From: Paratinospora sagittata
Taxonomy: Eukaryota > Streptophyta > Magnoliopsida > Ranunculales > Menispermaceae
Direction: 5' to 3'
NCBI GenBank assembly: GCA_035771175.1
Contig: CM069598.1
Location: forward strand, 4,137,931 to 4,201,930
DNA: 64,000 nt
The translations under genes and the position numbers were made by a program. Below, in pieces: positions 12,602 through 23,973 of this stretch. Under the pieces are notes generated by a model. It was not told where the DNA came from. It searched no databases and saw nothing but the letters and a program-made list of their open reading frames with translations. Position 1 is the stretch's first letter. Each line of letters starts with the position of its first letter.

Positions 12602-13135
12602 TGTTGGTGGGTTCAACTCTATAGATTAGTCTTATATTGATTATGTGTTCTTCTTAACTAAGATATATAAAAAAGTATCACCCCCTCACATTAATAAGAT
12701 GCCTTTTTAAAAAAAACTCTTTGGGACTTGCCTTTATGGCAAGTTCTACGCGATTAGCCCAAAGGTCTAATGACCCAATATGAGGGCTGATCAAACTTGA
12801 GATCCCATAGGAGACACAATATCTTGTGACGTGTGTGACGTGGGGATTAACGCATCCGTGTGAGGTATTGAGATTGAAGGGCTTACTGTTGGTGGGTTCA
12901 ACTCTAGAAATTAGTCTTATATCAACTGTGCATTTTTTCTAATTAAAACACATAAAAAGTCCTACCCTCTCACACTAACAAGATACATTTTTTTAAGAAG
13001 AAAAACAAAACTCCCTGGAACTTACCTTTATGACACGCATGGCTATAGGTCCGATGACTCAACTTAGAGGCCAGTCAAACTTGAAAGCTCGTAGGAAGGA
13101 CGATATCTTGCGATGTGTGTGGGGCAACCAAAATT
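12602..13135. repeat. Tandem repeat, ~285-bp unit, about two copies
   Basis: TGTTGGTGGGTTCAACTCTA begins at 12602 and again at 12887. The following text (TTAGTCTTATAT, ACACATAAAAAGT, CTCTCACA-TAA-AAGAT, GACTTGCCTTTATGGCA, AGGGCTGATCAAACTTGA, ATATCTTG-GA-GTGTGTG) recurs with mismatches. The second copy is shorter. It is non-coding and could be a satellite seed or a duplicated LTR. Confidence 0.75.
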
Positions 13136-13327
13136 GGTTTCAACAATATTCTTAAAGGTTGTGGCAAATGGGCTTGTGGATTTACCAATTATTAAATGCT
13201 ATAAAACTGATAACCCTCTTTCATGTGTATTGTATCTTAATATATCTTCAAGAAAAATATATGAATGGTCGTTGGTCCATTTTAGTCCTAAATTGACCAA
13301 TACAATATCTAATTATTAAGTTTGAGT

Positions 13328-13487
13328 ATTTTTTTTTTTTTGATAATTAAGGGTATCTGGTCCGACTAATTCCTTGAGCCTCTGGTTGCTCAGGAGACGC
13401 CCCTATTTGCCAATACTAGTGAAAAGTTGAACTCGTAACTTTGTTTTAAAAAATAAACGCCCTGAGCAACTCAACCAACCGAAAGTT
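13328..13487 (-). mobile_element. tRNA-derived SINE with target-site duplication
   Basis: Read on the minus strand, it starts with a tRNA-like head (GGTTGGTTGAGTTGCTCAG, A-box like; GAGTTCAACT, B-box like), runs about 150 bases and ends in a poly-A tail (poly-T at 13328-13341 on the plus strand). It is flanked by imperfect direct repeats: AATTATTAAGTTTGAGT at 13311-13327 and AATTATTTAAATTTGAGT at 13488-13505. That is the signature of LINE-mediated retroposition. Confidence 0.78.
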
Positions 13488-13505
13488 AATTATTTAAATT
13501 TGAGT

Positions 13506-13910
13506 TAGTGAGCAAATTAATTAACTCTTTACGGCTATCATTTCTATCTATACACATCAAACAATTATTATAAACTATATTAGCTCGTAATTGGATGGTC
13601 CTACATATTTTCTCGGCAACAAAGTGTATTGCAAAAGATTAAGAAGCCAATAAGCTTAATAATAACATGTTGCAGCAAAAAAAAAGAATGATGAATACAT
13701 AATAAAAAAAATTTTGTTACACAAACTATTTTGCCATGAACCTTAATTCCCAAAATATCTTAACTTTTGGAGTAAACTATACCCTTTTTTCCTTTACTAT
13801 CATTATACAATGAAGAAACAAATTATAGTGGTCAGAAACAACACAAATCTGTCACCAAAAACAATTTATATATAAAAAATAATAACTCTGACTTTTCATA
13901 TAAATTGAAT
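13506..13910. other. 3' flank of endoglucanase B
   Basis: The part adjoining the stop codon (about 13750-13910) matches the 3' flank of copy A in inverted orientation. The remainder is AT-rich and has no gene. Confidence 0.5.
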
Positions 13911-16900
13911 CTAGTAAGATGCTATTAAAGATGAAAAATGAGAAAGCTCTTGAACCCCCAACATGTACAACTTTGCAAAAACCCCAACCAAAGGCGCAGT
14001 GTTGTATGTGCAAGCCTCAGTTTGCATGTAATTCCCACGCTCATCCCTGAAATCATCCATGAAATCGGGTCCACCGACCAGTGCCCCGATTAGCACCTTC
14101 GGGTTCGGGTCCTTTTTTCCATACCAATTGTCATAGCCTTGTGTGCACCCTATGAACCCTTTGTTCTCTTTATATGACACCATAGATGCACCTCTATGGT
14201 GCACCCTTTTAGGGTACTTGGACCCGAACCCGACAAGGTAGCTCATGCCCATTGGGTTAGAACCCAATATGTAATCTACCTGAGATTTGGCAAAATTCAG
14301 CAATTCTAAGGCATCCACCGTTCCTGAAGAACAATGAAGATTCTGACTTGTATGTTGTAGATAATCAGAGAAGATTGTTAGAAGGAAAGCTGCGTTTGAT
14401 ACGTATTGCATATTATTCCATTGTCGAACATATAGTAAGCCTGCAGGAGTTCGGGCCACGTTGTTCTCGTTGCTTTGGTTTAGGCATGCACATAGGTAGT
14501 GTTCTGCTTTTGATTTGTATTGCCCGAGAGTATGTCTTTGTTCTTCATTGTGTATTTCTTCCATTAGCAGCTGCAAGAAAATTAATTGAGAAGATTAGGC
14601 CCCTTAAAGAGATCATAAAAATCAAGAACCCACCAATACAAATCCACAAGGAGCAAATGAACTTTTGGACAATAACAAGTGGGCTTTTTTAAACCCACAT
14701 AACCTACAAGCCGAAAGTATGCTTACAACAAAGTGCTCATAGTCCCCCATGACGTTGCAAATAGTATTTATTTCTATGCATCAAGATTTGATCTCTAGTA
14801 ACCAATGGGCCAGATTTTGTTAATTGAAGGTATGAGAAATGGTGTAGGGACTTGGTGATAAACTCAACCTGTATACTCCCATACCTAAGGTCCGCCTGGA
14901 AGAGCTTTTTCAAAATATTTTTAGAGTTGTTTGACAACAACTACTTATAGCCAAATTGTAGTGGGAGAAAACATTTTTTTTGCTTTTAGAAGAAATTGGG
15001 TAAGACCAACTTTTTAAAAAACTTTTTCTCTAGAAGTGCTTCTCGAAAAAATTATTTTTTGCAAAAGTTGTATCAAACAAGGCCAAAGTCCTTTAGATCG
15101 TCCTATAGCTATGTGTATTCATAGATTCTAAGATGATCCAAGAGACTCCAATGTAGGAGTACACTCCTACTGAGTTTCAGTTAGAGTCCTTGTAGCACTA
15201 GCCAATTGAAATACATAAAGAGTCACTAGAAGTAGATAAATAATCTACCAGAAGGTCTGTGAGTCTCAATTGAGAATTCTTTGAATGGCAGATAAATACT
15301 CTGTACTAAGCTTACAGACTAATGATTTCAGCATTTTGCCTTGAGGTTTAAATTGAGAAGTTTCTCAGCATATTGAGATGATCTTAAAGGAAAATATATA
15401 GTCCTTTCTAATCAAATTCAAGATTGTCAAACTACAAATGATTGTGCTTCCTCTCCATATTTTCTAACCAAGGACTACTACTACATCTCTCACTTCAAAT
15501 TACTCAACAGACAGACACAATTAAATTGCAATTAGCAATTACTAGGTCCTACTTCATTAGTCGGCATGACTCCAACTATGTCTACACACTGGTATACAAA
15601 AAGTAAAAGTGAAATTTAAAGGGTCTTTCCTTCTTTCTCTGAATAAAAAAGAAGCAACCAAAAGACAATAAAGGGTGCTAAAAAATTAAAGCAATCAAAA
15701 CCAAGATCAGCATGAGAAGAAGGGTGAGCAATTAATATAACTAGAGAAGCTTGTAACTGTAAACTTTACCTTTGAAGCAAGAATCTGAACTCCAGCATAT
15801 TTGATATCCCAACTGAACTCAGATATAGCCCAATCGATCCCACCAAAGCTATGGGCATTGTCGATAATGTAGTTCAAGTAATCAGCTCTGTCGGTGGCCT
15901 TGTACAGCCACAGAGCTGCCCATAACAACTCATCCTTGTATCCACTCACCGACGCGTAATAGCTCTTCACAGCTCCAATACTAGTATCATATTTCCCTCT
16001 ATACTTTTCACCAAAATCAAACAACTGCACAATCATCATTTTAATCGATTCAATTTAGCACAATTCCTATGTTCATTTAATTAATTAATCAAGATAGATA
16101 TTATCAGCAATGATGTTACTCACCTGTTGGGCATGATGAAGCAGTAAATGAGAGTAATGTGAGTTTGTTTTCTTGAACACAACTGAAGCTGCTGCCATGG
16201 CTGCTGCTGTTTCACCAGCAAGATCAGAACCAGGATTGCTCTTGTCGATCTTATAAGCTTGTCGAGAAGTCGTCATGTCCTCTGGCCTTTGCCAGCAATA
16301 GTGATCAGTGTCACCATCACCCACCTGAGATCATATCACATAAATTAAACAAGCAAGTTCTATTTTGTTGCAACAATGCCGGGTTGTTCTTGTTTGATTA
16401 ATTAAATAAAAGTTACCTCGGCCCAGAGCACATTTGGATTGGTGTGAGCTTTAATAAAGTAATCAGTCCCCCACTTGATCGCTTCGAGTGCGTGTTCATA
16501 TTCGCCAGCAGCGGCGATTTCTACGCCATATTCAATGACTCCCCATGACAGCATTGTAACAGTAAAAGCCATTGGTAGACCAAACTTAACATGATCACCT
16601 GCATCATAATACCCTCCCACCAAGTCCACCTTCAAAACCAAACCATATATAAACTATAAGTTTACATAATCATGTTGTTCATAAATTAAGGAAGAACAAT
16701 GAAAGAAAGAAAAAAAATGAAGTGAAATTTTTGGGGAACTTACGCCTTGTTCGAGCCCATCGGTGAGACCGGAATGGTCTCTCCAAGTGACTCTTTGGTT
16801 ATATGGAAGATGCCCGGAACGCTGTGATTCGAAGTAAAGAAGGCTCTTAGTTAGAGCATCTTTGTAATCAAAAGCTCTAGTAGTAACAACAGAGCTTGAG

Positions 16901-16998
16901 TAAAAGAACAAGAACAAGAACGAGAGGATTAAAGGGCACCATTGTTGTTTAAATCTCGTGCTTCTTCTTCTTCTACATTGGATTTTTTCTTCTTCCAT
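13911..16998 (-). CDS. GH9 class-B endo-beta-1,4-glucanase, copy B
   Basis: Five exons on the minus strand: 16998-16744, 16629-16417, 16324-16124, 16024-15770 and 14570-13911, giving 527 residues. Exons 2-4 have exactly the lengths of those in copy A (213, 201, 255). The protein differs from copy A at scattered residues, plus a shorter N terminus ([11 protein letters not shown]) and C terminus. The signal-peptide-like hydrophobic segment, DAGD (residues 94-97), the HHRG signature and the D-x-R/E signature are all present, so it should be catalytically competent. Intron 4 keeps blocks homologous to copy A (CATTTGTAGTTTGA, GCTGAGAAACTTCT) but without the MITE cluster. The gene faces copy A tail to tail, 3.7 kb apart. 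Expression differences cannot be judged from sequence. Confidence 0.93.
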
Positions 16999-18755
16999 TT
17001 CACTTAATTAATCTTCCCTTCAAGAAAGGAATTGATCAGAAGTGAAGATGAAGAAGATAACTTCTTCTACATTGTTGTGTGTTTTTTTGGAGGGGGTTTA
17101 AATTTTAAAAGGGGTGTCTCAGCATCTCTGCTCTGGTGGTGCATGTGCGTCTCACATGAAATAGCTAACTTTGTTTTCATGAATATCTGCAACAGATTTA
17201 GTTACGCTAAATTGTGAATGTTGAACGTGCACTTATGTTTTTGGGGATTTCAGAGATTTTGCCTTGGCTTGGCTTGGCTTACAAGGATTCTGTGTCGCCA
17301 CTTTAGTTAGCTTTTCGGTTTGTAGGTGTGAATAGGGTGATTGATTGTAGGCTGGGCCAGATTTTTAGTTTAGTAAGTGGCCATGATTTAAGGGTGTTGA
17401 ATGTCTCAGGTGGGTCGCTGTTGTAGCGTATAATTTCTTAGTAATTATGATTTGAGATGGCAAAATTATGATTTGAGATGGCATAATAAATGATATGTGC
17501 AGGCTTTTAGTTATGAAAACTCCATATTTGGCTAGTGAATTTAATGTGGAATCTTCTTGTTACCTGCCATACAAAGTCGGTTACAAAGGAATGTAACTGA
17601 CCAAGTAGTGTTTCTGTTTTTTTTTTTTTATTTAGTATTGGTACAAGGTGAAACGATGCAGACACTATAGCTAAAAAAAAAATTGAGATTTCTTAGTAAG
17701 GTTAAAAATGCGAACACAATTATTAAAAAAGAAAAAAACTCTCACTTATTTGAAAGATGAAAAAATCAAACTTTTAACTTCAAATAAAGAGGTTCAGATG
17801 CACTAACGTTTACAAATATATAAGGAGGTTTTTAAAGGCTTAAGAATATTGATTAAAAATGTAAAGAAATCTTTCTTGGGTCCATTAACTACAATCTTAC
17901 TGTTTTTTTTTTTTTTCTTCCTAAGATATTGTCTTATAACAAATTAAATAGATTCCCTGTTTGATATCAGTAAGTTATTAAATTTTAGATTCTTTGTTTA
18001 TATTTGGCTGTGTATAGGAAAGCAAATTTACATACAAGTTATTATTGTTAGAACCCCCTCTGATAAGTCAACTTTCACATGAAAATTGTATGAATTTTAA
18101 ACTAATATTTAGTTAGTTCGGATGGCATGATATTCGTTTTTATTAAGTGAGATTGTGAGGTCGTAAGTTTAAAACCTTCATCGTGTATGAAGCTACTATT
18201 TGTTAAAAAATCTTTACACCTTTATGATCTAATTCAGGTCAAATCCAAATAGATTAGTCTCGTCGTAAAGTGAATGAAGATATTACCTGGGTGCTCAACG
18301 GATAAACCCAAAAAAAAAATGCATAAATTTTATATGTAAATTTTTTTATTTTTTATTTTTTGTAAGGACACAAGGTTAGAAGGATCAGGGATCCTAGTAG
18401 GGTTTAAGATATGCACACTACCGTAACGTTGTATAAGACCCGAAGAAGAGACAATGCATACTTCTCTCCATTTTTTTTTTATTCTTTTACTTTGTTGGTA
18501 TTATATACTAGGCTTCTTCTTTTTTTCATTTTACCCTTGTCACATAATATTTTATTCTTCTACGCCATGCTTAGAGAATAAGAACAATTTCATTATTTCA
18601 TTCTTTTAAAAAAAATAATAATATTAATTATTAATTGTATAATTAATTTCATCAGTAGCAAACTTATATTAAATTCATTAATCCCCCGCCCCTAAGTGAA
18701 ACAGTAATAAAAAGTTGAACTTATAGGCATTCAGTCTAACTCCATGTTGGCGGCA
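16999..18755. other. Intergenic upstream of endoglucanase B
   Basis: This holds the promoter region of copy B, which is not similar to that of copy A over the first few hundred bases. Other content: a short (GGCTT)n run at 17264-17280, a 22-bp tandem duplication (TTATGATTTGAGATGGCA) at 17446-17484, and a possible tRNA-like SINE with A-rich tail at about 18117-18320 (B-box-like AAGTTTAAAACC). No gene was seen. Confidence 0.5.
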
Positions 18756-18772
18756 TCATTATTCCATTCTCT

Positions 18773-19076
18773 GGATATTGTTGATGGAGGGTTCTCCTCT
18801 TAAAGCAGTGCTTGTCAATTTTTTGGTCTTCGATAGGGGTGGGTAGCCTATTTTATCTTGTTTTTATGGATTTTATGATCTGAAATTGTCAAGGGGCGGC
18901 TTCGAAGGAGTTTCACCGTTCCCTGAGGAGTGTGTATCCTGTCTTCTCCTCCCCGTGGGTTATTCAATATTTTGAGGGAAGATGCAACTGGGGTTACTTG
19001 GCCTAGGAGAGTTCGAGATGTAGTGTGCTAGTTGTTCTTATTGGGTATTCCCCCTCTTTTTCTTTTAAAAAAAAAA
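18773..19076 (+). mobile_element. Poly-A-tailed retroposed insertion with perfect 17-bp TSD
   Basis: The 17-base word TCATTATTCCATTCTCT occurs at 18756-18772 and, unchanged, at 19077-19093. Between them lie about 294 bases ending in a CT-rich stretch and an A10 tail. This is the footprint of target-primed reverse transcription: a 5'-truncated LINE, a SINE or a processed transcript. The insert has no evident tRNA-like head and I recognise no protein in it. The perfect duplication suggests a fairly recent event. Confidence 0.85.
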
Positions 19077-19180
19077 TCATTATTCCATTCTCTTTCAAAT
19101 ACATTTGTCTCATCTTAGCAATATTAAAATTTTATTGTTTAAACCTTATTTAACAAATAATATAAATTGAGAGAGAATAG

Positions 19181-19375
19181 CCTCTAATTTCGGAGACAGA
19201 AAATCAGACCAGAAGCATGATCGCCACGTGCATGGCTCTTAAGAAGCCGTAATTTAAGACTAGAAAAACTGCAAAGACTTGACACGTGGAGACTCAGGTG
19301 TCACGTCCTATCAAATTAAAGTAGCTAGAGTTACTTCTGCTCTTTTTTTTGTTTTGCAACGTGAAAAGCGCGATT
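19181..19375 (+). repeat. G-box-rich inverted repeat, right arm
   Basis: This is the partner of 10550-10721. It carries GCCACGTGCATG (about 19221), GACACGTGGAG (about 19280) and GTGTCACGTCC (about 19299), all ACGT-core elements recognised by plant bZIP/bHLH factors. It lies 2.2 kb upstream of endoglucanase B, on the opposite strand. An open frame at 19279-19572 follows but has no recognisable family and ends in poly-T translation, so I do not call it a gene. Confidence 0.65.
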
Positions 19376-19768
19376 TTGGTCATAATTTCCATAACTTACT
19401 CTCTTCGCGTTCTTTGTTTCTCGTTCCTGACTTTCTTGGTCGCACCCTTCATTGCTTCATGATTTTCTCCTTTTTTTTTTTTTTTTTTTCTTTTATTCAT
19501 AGGGCAATTATGCAAAACTACCAATTATTCAAAGGATCAAAAAACAAAAAAAAATTAATGTATCAAATGTGAAAAGGTTAATATCTTATATATATATATA
19601 TATATTAATGGTCTGTCTAGTTATTGATTTAGATATAATATTTTATATTCAAAAATCTAAAAACACGAAAAATCCATTTAATTTAAATGAATCTAAAAAA
19701 TAATTTTTTACTTTTTTATAAAAAAAAGGATTATTTTCAGAAAACGATAAAAAACCGTTTTCTAAGAC

Positions 19769-20028
19769 TGTTTGGTTTGTGATACGCATAGTATAATACA
19801 ACATAAAAAATAAAAATTCATAAAATAATATTTTGTCATTTCTTGAAAACAATTTGTTTTCTTTGTAAATTTTGAGAAATCGAGTTTCAACAAATCAAAT
19901 GCGTTTTTTATATTTTTAAAATTTTAGATACAAAAAACTGTATCAAAATCTCAAACCAAACACAACCTAAGTTTTCTGTTTTCAAATTTATTAAATTTTT
20001 ATTTTTTAATCACAAACCAGACACATCC
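19769..20028. mobile_element. hAT-like MITE
   Basis: Terminal inverted repeats TGTTTGGTTTGTGAT (left) and ATCACAAACCAGACA (right) enclose about 260 AT-rich bases. The flanks are TTCTAAGA on the left and TCCTAAGA on the right, an 8-bp target duplication with one mismatch, as hAT elements make. Non-autonomous, no coding capacity. Confidence 0.65.
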
Positions 20029-20050
20029 TAAGATTTTGATTATTTTTGGA

Positions 20051-20093
20051 GATTGTTAAAATCACCCACCTATTCCTATAAGTCCACCCACCT
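20051..20093 (+). repeat. MULE left terminal inverted repeat
   Basis: It pairs with 23974-24020. Only 1-2 base differences separate the arms in the core from GTTAAAAT to ACCCACC. Confidence 0.8.
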
Positions 20094-20499
20094 AAATAAA
20101 AAAAATAAAAAACAAAAAATAATATAATGTGAAATTACTAAACTAGTCACTTAAAAACTTTCAGACTCTCTCTTCACCCTCCTATTCTTTAACCAAAATC
20201 CAAGTTCTTTAACTTCTCAACTCTTTCAATCTTCTTCAATCTTACAATTTTTTATTTTATTTTTCCACAGGTAAAACTCATTTTTTCATCAATTTGTCTT
20301 GAAGAAGGCATTTATAAGTGTTGAAAGTATCTTTCATTGGTTTGGGAGGTGTGAAAAGTATCTACAAATTTTTCTTCAATCAAGCCATTTGATCCACAAT
20401 GGAAAAGAAATAAAATGAATTGGTAAGTTTTTCATACCTCATGGTATGTTTATTTATTTCGTAGAGTTTTTTCATTGAAAAATACCCATAAATCAGTAA

Positions 20500-21088
20500 A
20501 AAATTGTGTCATGAAAAGAAAAAGAAGGTGATTGACAGCGAAACAAAGAAATGTGATTGTTCTTTCTTGTTACGAGGGCAATAACTAGCTACTGGTGATG
20601 ATTGGACTATAAAAATTGATTGTGGAATTCATAATCATTCAGTCACTTTATAGATGGAAGGACACTCCTATGCAGGAAGGCTCACAAAGGAGGAGATGAA
20701 AATCCTGGTTCAAATGAGTAGGAGCCAGGTCACGCCTAGAGATATACGAACTACTTTGAAACAAAGGGACATGAGTTACTTGATTGCAAGCAAGTACAAT
20801 ATTGTCTTCATTCTTTTATCGAATCAACAGTGCTTGACATTTCTTCCACTTAGGAGTGTACCTATTTCGACATCAGAGAGACGAATGTTTGCTATGAGAT
20901 TTGTGAGTGAATGTCATTTTGTGCAGGTTATTTTGAGCCCAATTAGTCCTCTACCGCCTGTTGCTACTAATTGGGGAAAGTTTAGACTCACTTGTGCTAA
21001 GGGTTGGGACACCTCATACTTAAATCGTATTCTGCGATTTATTCGAACTGTTCCTTATGTAGCAACTGTAGAAACAATTTTTGATTAA
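20500..21088 (+). pseudogene. MULE transposase remnant, internally deleted
   Basis: The frame opens with a FAR1-type zinc-binding stretch (KCDCSFLLRG ... IDCGIHNHSV), then GHSYAGRLTKEE and a helix typical of the N-terminal part of MULE transposases. It carries in-frame stops at 20582-20584 (TAA) and 20651-20653 (TAG). After residues TLKQRDM the central DDE catalytic core is missing. The reading frame passes directly into text resembling the C-terminal OTU-like part of some MULE proteins (QQCLTFLPLRS, ECHFVQVIL, PLPPVATNW, KGWDTSY). It ends at 21088. No active transposase is possible from this copy. Confidence 0.75.
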
Positions 21089-21167
21089 AAACAAAAAAAA
21101 TTTATTGTCACAAAATGAATTTGTTCATGATCTGTCACATTGATGTACATGTTCATCATATTAATAT

Positions 21168-23276
21168 TCAATGACATTGAGATCGAAGATGGCTTTCGTC
21201 AGGAAATGTATCTTTTTGACCAAAATTTATTGTTTGAGTCGTCAAGGGCTCTCCACGTTCAAAGTGCGCAACTAGTGTGGAAGTTGACTCTTCGTTGATG
21301 CTAGCACCAGTTAGGGCTACAATGATTTCATCAACCGCCACGTACACATCATCAAACGTTTGTTCTTCCTCTCGCCTTGCTTTTAATTGCATCAATATTT
21401 CCAAAGCGCATTTGTTGTGTTCCTAAGATAACCATAAAAACGATTAATACCAAATATATTACATACACATTTATAATTGTTGTGAAATTTGATTTATTAC
21501 CTGTGCATCATTGTTGTCAGTGTGTCAACCTAAACCTTGCGTAGAAACTTGAAATTCAGGATTCTGGACTATTGAGTCTGAAATTAAGTGGAACCAATTC
21601 AAATATCCTTGTACTGCGTCCCATGGATTACATACCGATTGCTCACGTGCTTGGTTCGATAACAAATGATAGTCTCAATTTTGCCATATTTGATTAATGA
21701 ACATGTAATGAACTACATAGTTATGCGCCTTAGCACCCATCTTGGCCCGAACTGGGCGCATAGGATCGCGTGGGATCGGTTGTACATATTCAAGTTGACG
21801 AAGAAATCAATTAGGGTGAGGTATAGAATGTCACTTAATGTAGAGGGCATAGATCCTTGCAATCTGTATAAAGGTCTCATATGACCTAAACAAATAATGT
21901 ATAACCAATTTAAATATAATTCAAGATTTTAATACATGATATTTAATTTTAAACGATTAACATTTACCTGATTCGGTTGAAGATCATCAATAGCCTCACG
22001 CAATGTCTCAAGATACTCTTGCCCTAATCTCATTTCTTTTCTCGGCTTCCACCTTCGAGGGTGTGGGTAGTTATTTGTATAACCATGATTAACTTCTGGT
22101 TGAATACACCCATGCCTACCAAATATGAGGAAAAAAATTATTAGACATAAAAGGAAATGAAAGCGTTCAAACAACAAATATGTGTCTCATAATTTACATG
22201 AAAGAATAAATAAGTAGCCATACCTCTTACAAACTCGTGTATCCTGCAATTTGTTGCACGCCAAATCTTGTCGCACATCCTAATTGGTGATATAAAAAAG
22301 TCAGACAAATAGAACCCCATGAATATGTGCTAACCGCCTCCAGGTTCAACAACAATTGTAAGTAAATTACGTTAACCCTTGTAGCACTCTTGTCCTTGAA
22401 AATCGTACAACCTAATATGAACAACAAATATGCTCTTGTTGTACACTCAGCTAAAGGATATGGTTGATTTTCTTTAAGTTTCGATCCAAATCTTTGTTTT
22501 AACCAATCCAATCGTACAGACTGTCCTCTATGCGTTTTCATCTCATTGGTTGCATCTGTAGTTGACACCCTTAATGCTTCTTGAAGTAGTACGACCGCTT
22601 CTGCATTGTCTAATACTTTGCAATTTACTGTCTTGCCCAAAGTTGGTATGCGAAGTAAGACCATGACATCGTCGGGAGTGATGCTCATTTCACCGAAAGG
22701 TAGGTAAAATGTGTTTGTCTCTGGGTGTCACCTCTCAACGAAATAAGAAATTAAAACTTTACTTGCACCATCATATGTGCATTTTAGCAAAGGATAAAGC
22801 CCAGACTCTTTAATAATTTCCATAACCCTTTGTTTCTCGGGGTGTTCGCTAAGATCCCATGACGCCAATTTCGTACCGTGGTTGATGCACTTAAGAATTT
22901 TGCGATTTTACAAGAGTAAACAAAATATAAAAATAAATTAACTAAATTCATTCAGACTAATTATAAAAATTGAATTAAAAAAAAATTATATACCTTGCCC
23001 TGCCAAATAAAATATTCTATGTGTGTTTTAAAGTGCGTGAGTATTGAAGGATCAGTAGGTCCGCCAGGACAATGACCAGTCAGTACTTCTGAACCAGAAT
23101 CATTCAGTTCTTCTGCCCCTTCCTCCGCCTCTTCTCCTTCGTCTTCATATATGATTGGCGGTGGTAATTGTTCCTGAATCGCACGTTTTCTTCTAGCGTA
23201 GGCCGTCGGTCGAGGTCTTGGGAGCTTTGCCCCTCAGTATTAGAGATAATGGGTCTCCTTTATCTTGGCGGCATAT
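21168..23276 (-). pseudogene. Plant mobile domain (PMD/MAIN-like) protein, decayed
   Basis: Minus-strand blocks in order: an acidic N-terminal region (23175-23080), GGPTDPSILTHF and IWQGK (about 23065-22995), a block ending GASKVLISYFVER (22750), PETNTFYLPFGEMSITPDD and the longest open stretch (22688-22227), RRWKPRKEMRLG (about 22040), and a C-terminal block with WDAVQGYLNWF (about 21610). This is the order of the PF10536-type plant mobile domain. TGA at 22730-22728 replaces the conserved Trp of the ER-W-PET motif. More stops fall near 21885 and 21840, and a TGA blocks the N-terminal frame near 23235. The family is linked to MULE and gypsy elements and to the host MAIN/MAIL proteins. This copy is dead. 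Confidence 0.78.
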
Positions 23277-23550
23277 CTAAGTAAGAAATAAATTAGAAAA
23301 CATGTTAACGTTATAATGAGTGTAAAATAATAAAAAATGACCTGTCCGGCCAGAAATGTCGGACAGGGTCTATATCTGTCTGGCATACAGGTCCGAACAA
23401 ATAGAGATTTTTCTTGCAGTCTGGGGTGAACAAAGAGATTTTGTCTAGCCCAGATTGCCGGACATCTCTCTAACTATCTGAGTTTATGGGCCGGACAGAT
23501 AACGACCTATCCAGCTCTGGTCGGTCAGACAAGTCGTTACCACCGACGGA

Positions 23551-23570
23551 CCCTAAACCCTAAACCCTTT
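23551..23570 (+). repeat. Short telomere-like motif
   Basis: ACCCTAAACCCTAAACCC is 2.5 units of the plant telomere repeat. It lies just upstream of the PMD remnant's 5' end and may be a telo-box promoter motif of the element. Confidence 0.5.
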
Positions 23571-23973
23571 CTTCGCCCCTTTTTAACCTTTTTTTTGTGA
23601 TTTTTGCACTAAATCTAGGTAGAAATGAACACATAACCCAAAATAACACAAAAAATGTAACTTATGACTTGTAAAAATGAAGATTTCCTCACCAATTTAT
23701 ATTTGAGATTTTCTCCACGAAATCTTGATTTTTTCGATAAATACGAGTCCTTTCCTTTTCAAGAAGCCTTACAATGTAAATCTAATCTTTGCATACTTGA
23801 AAACAAGCAATAAATAAAAATTGAAATGAGAGGGAATGGTGGCATTGGAGAAGAAACGAGCAAGAGAAATGGGGCCTCGGAGAGGGGTAGAAATGTGGGA
23901 AGGGCAGATTTGGAATTAGGGTGGGTGAAAAGATCAGATTTAGTTATTTTTAAATTTTAAAGTGGGTGAAATA

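Noticed and set aside
14348..14692. Plus-strand open frame across exon 5 of endoglucanase B
   Set aside because: Antisense shadow of the conserved GH9 exon.
19279..19572. Small gene following the G-box-rich right arm
   Set aside because: No similar protein follows the left arm, the frame ends in poly-T translation and no family is recognised.
23551..23570. Interstitial telomere as a sign of chromosome fusion
   Set aside because: Only 2.5 repeat units, inside a transposon. It is better read as a telo-box-like motif.
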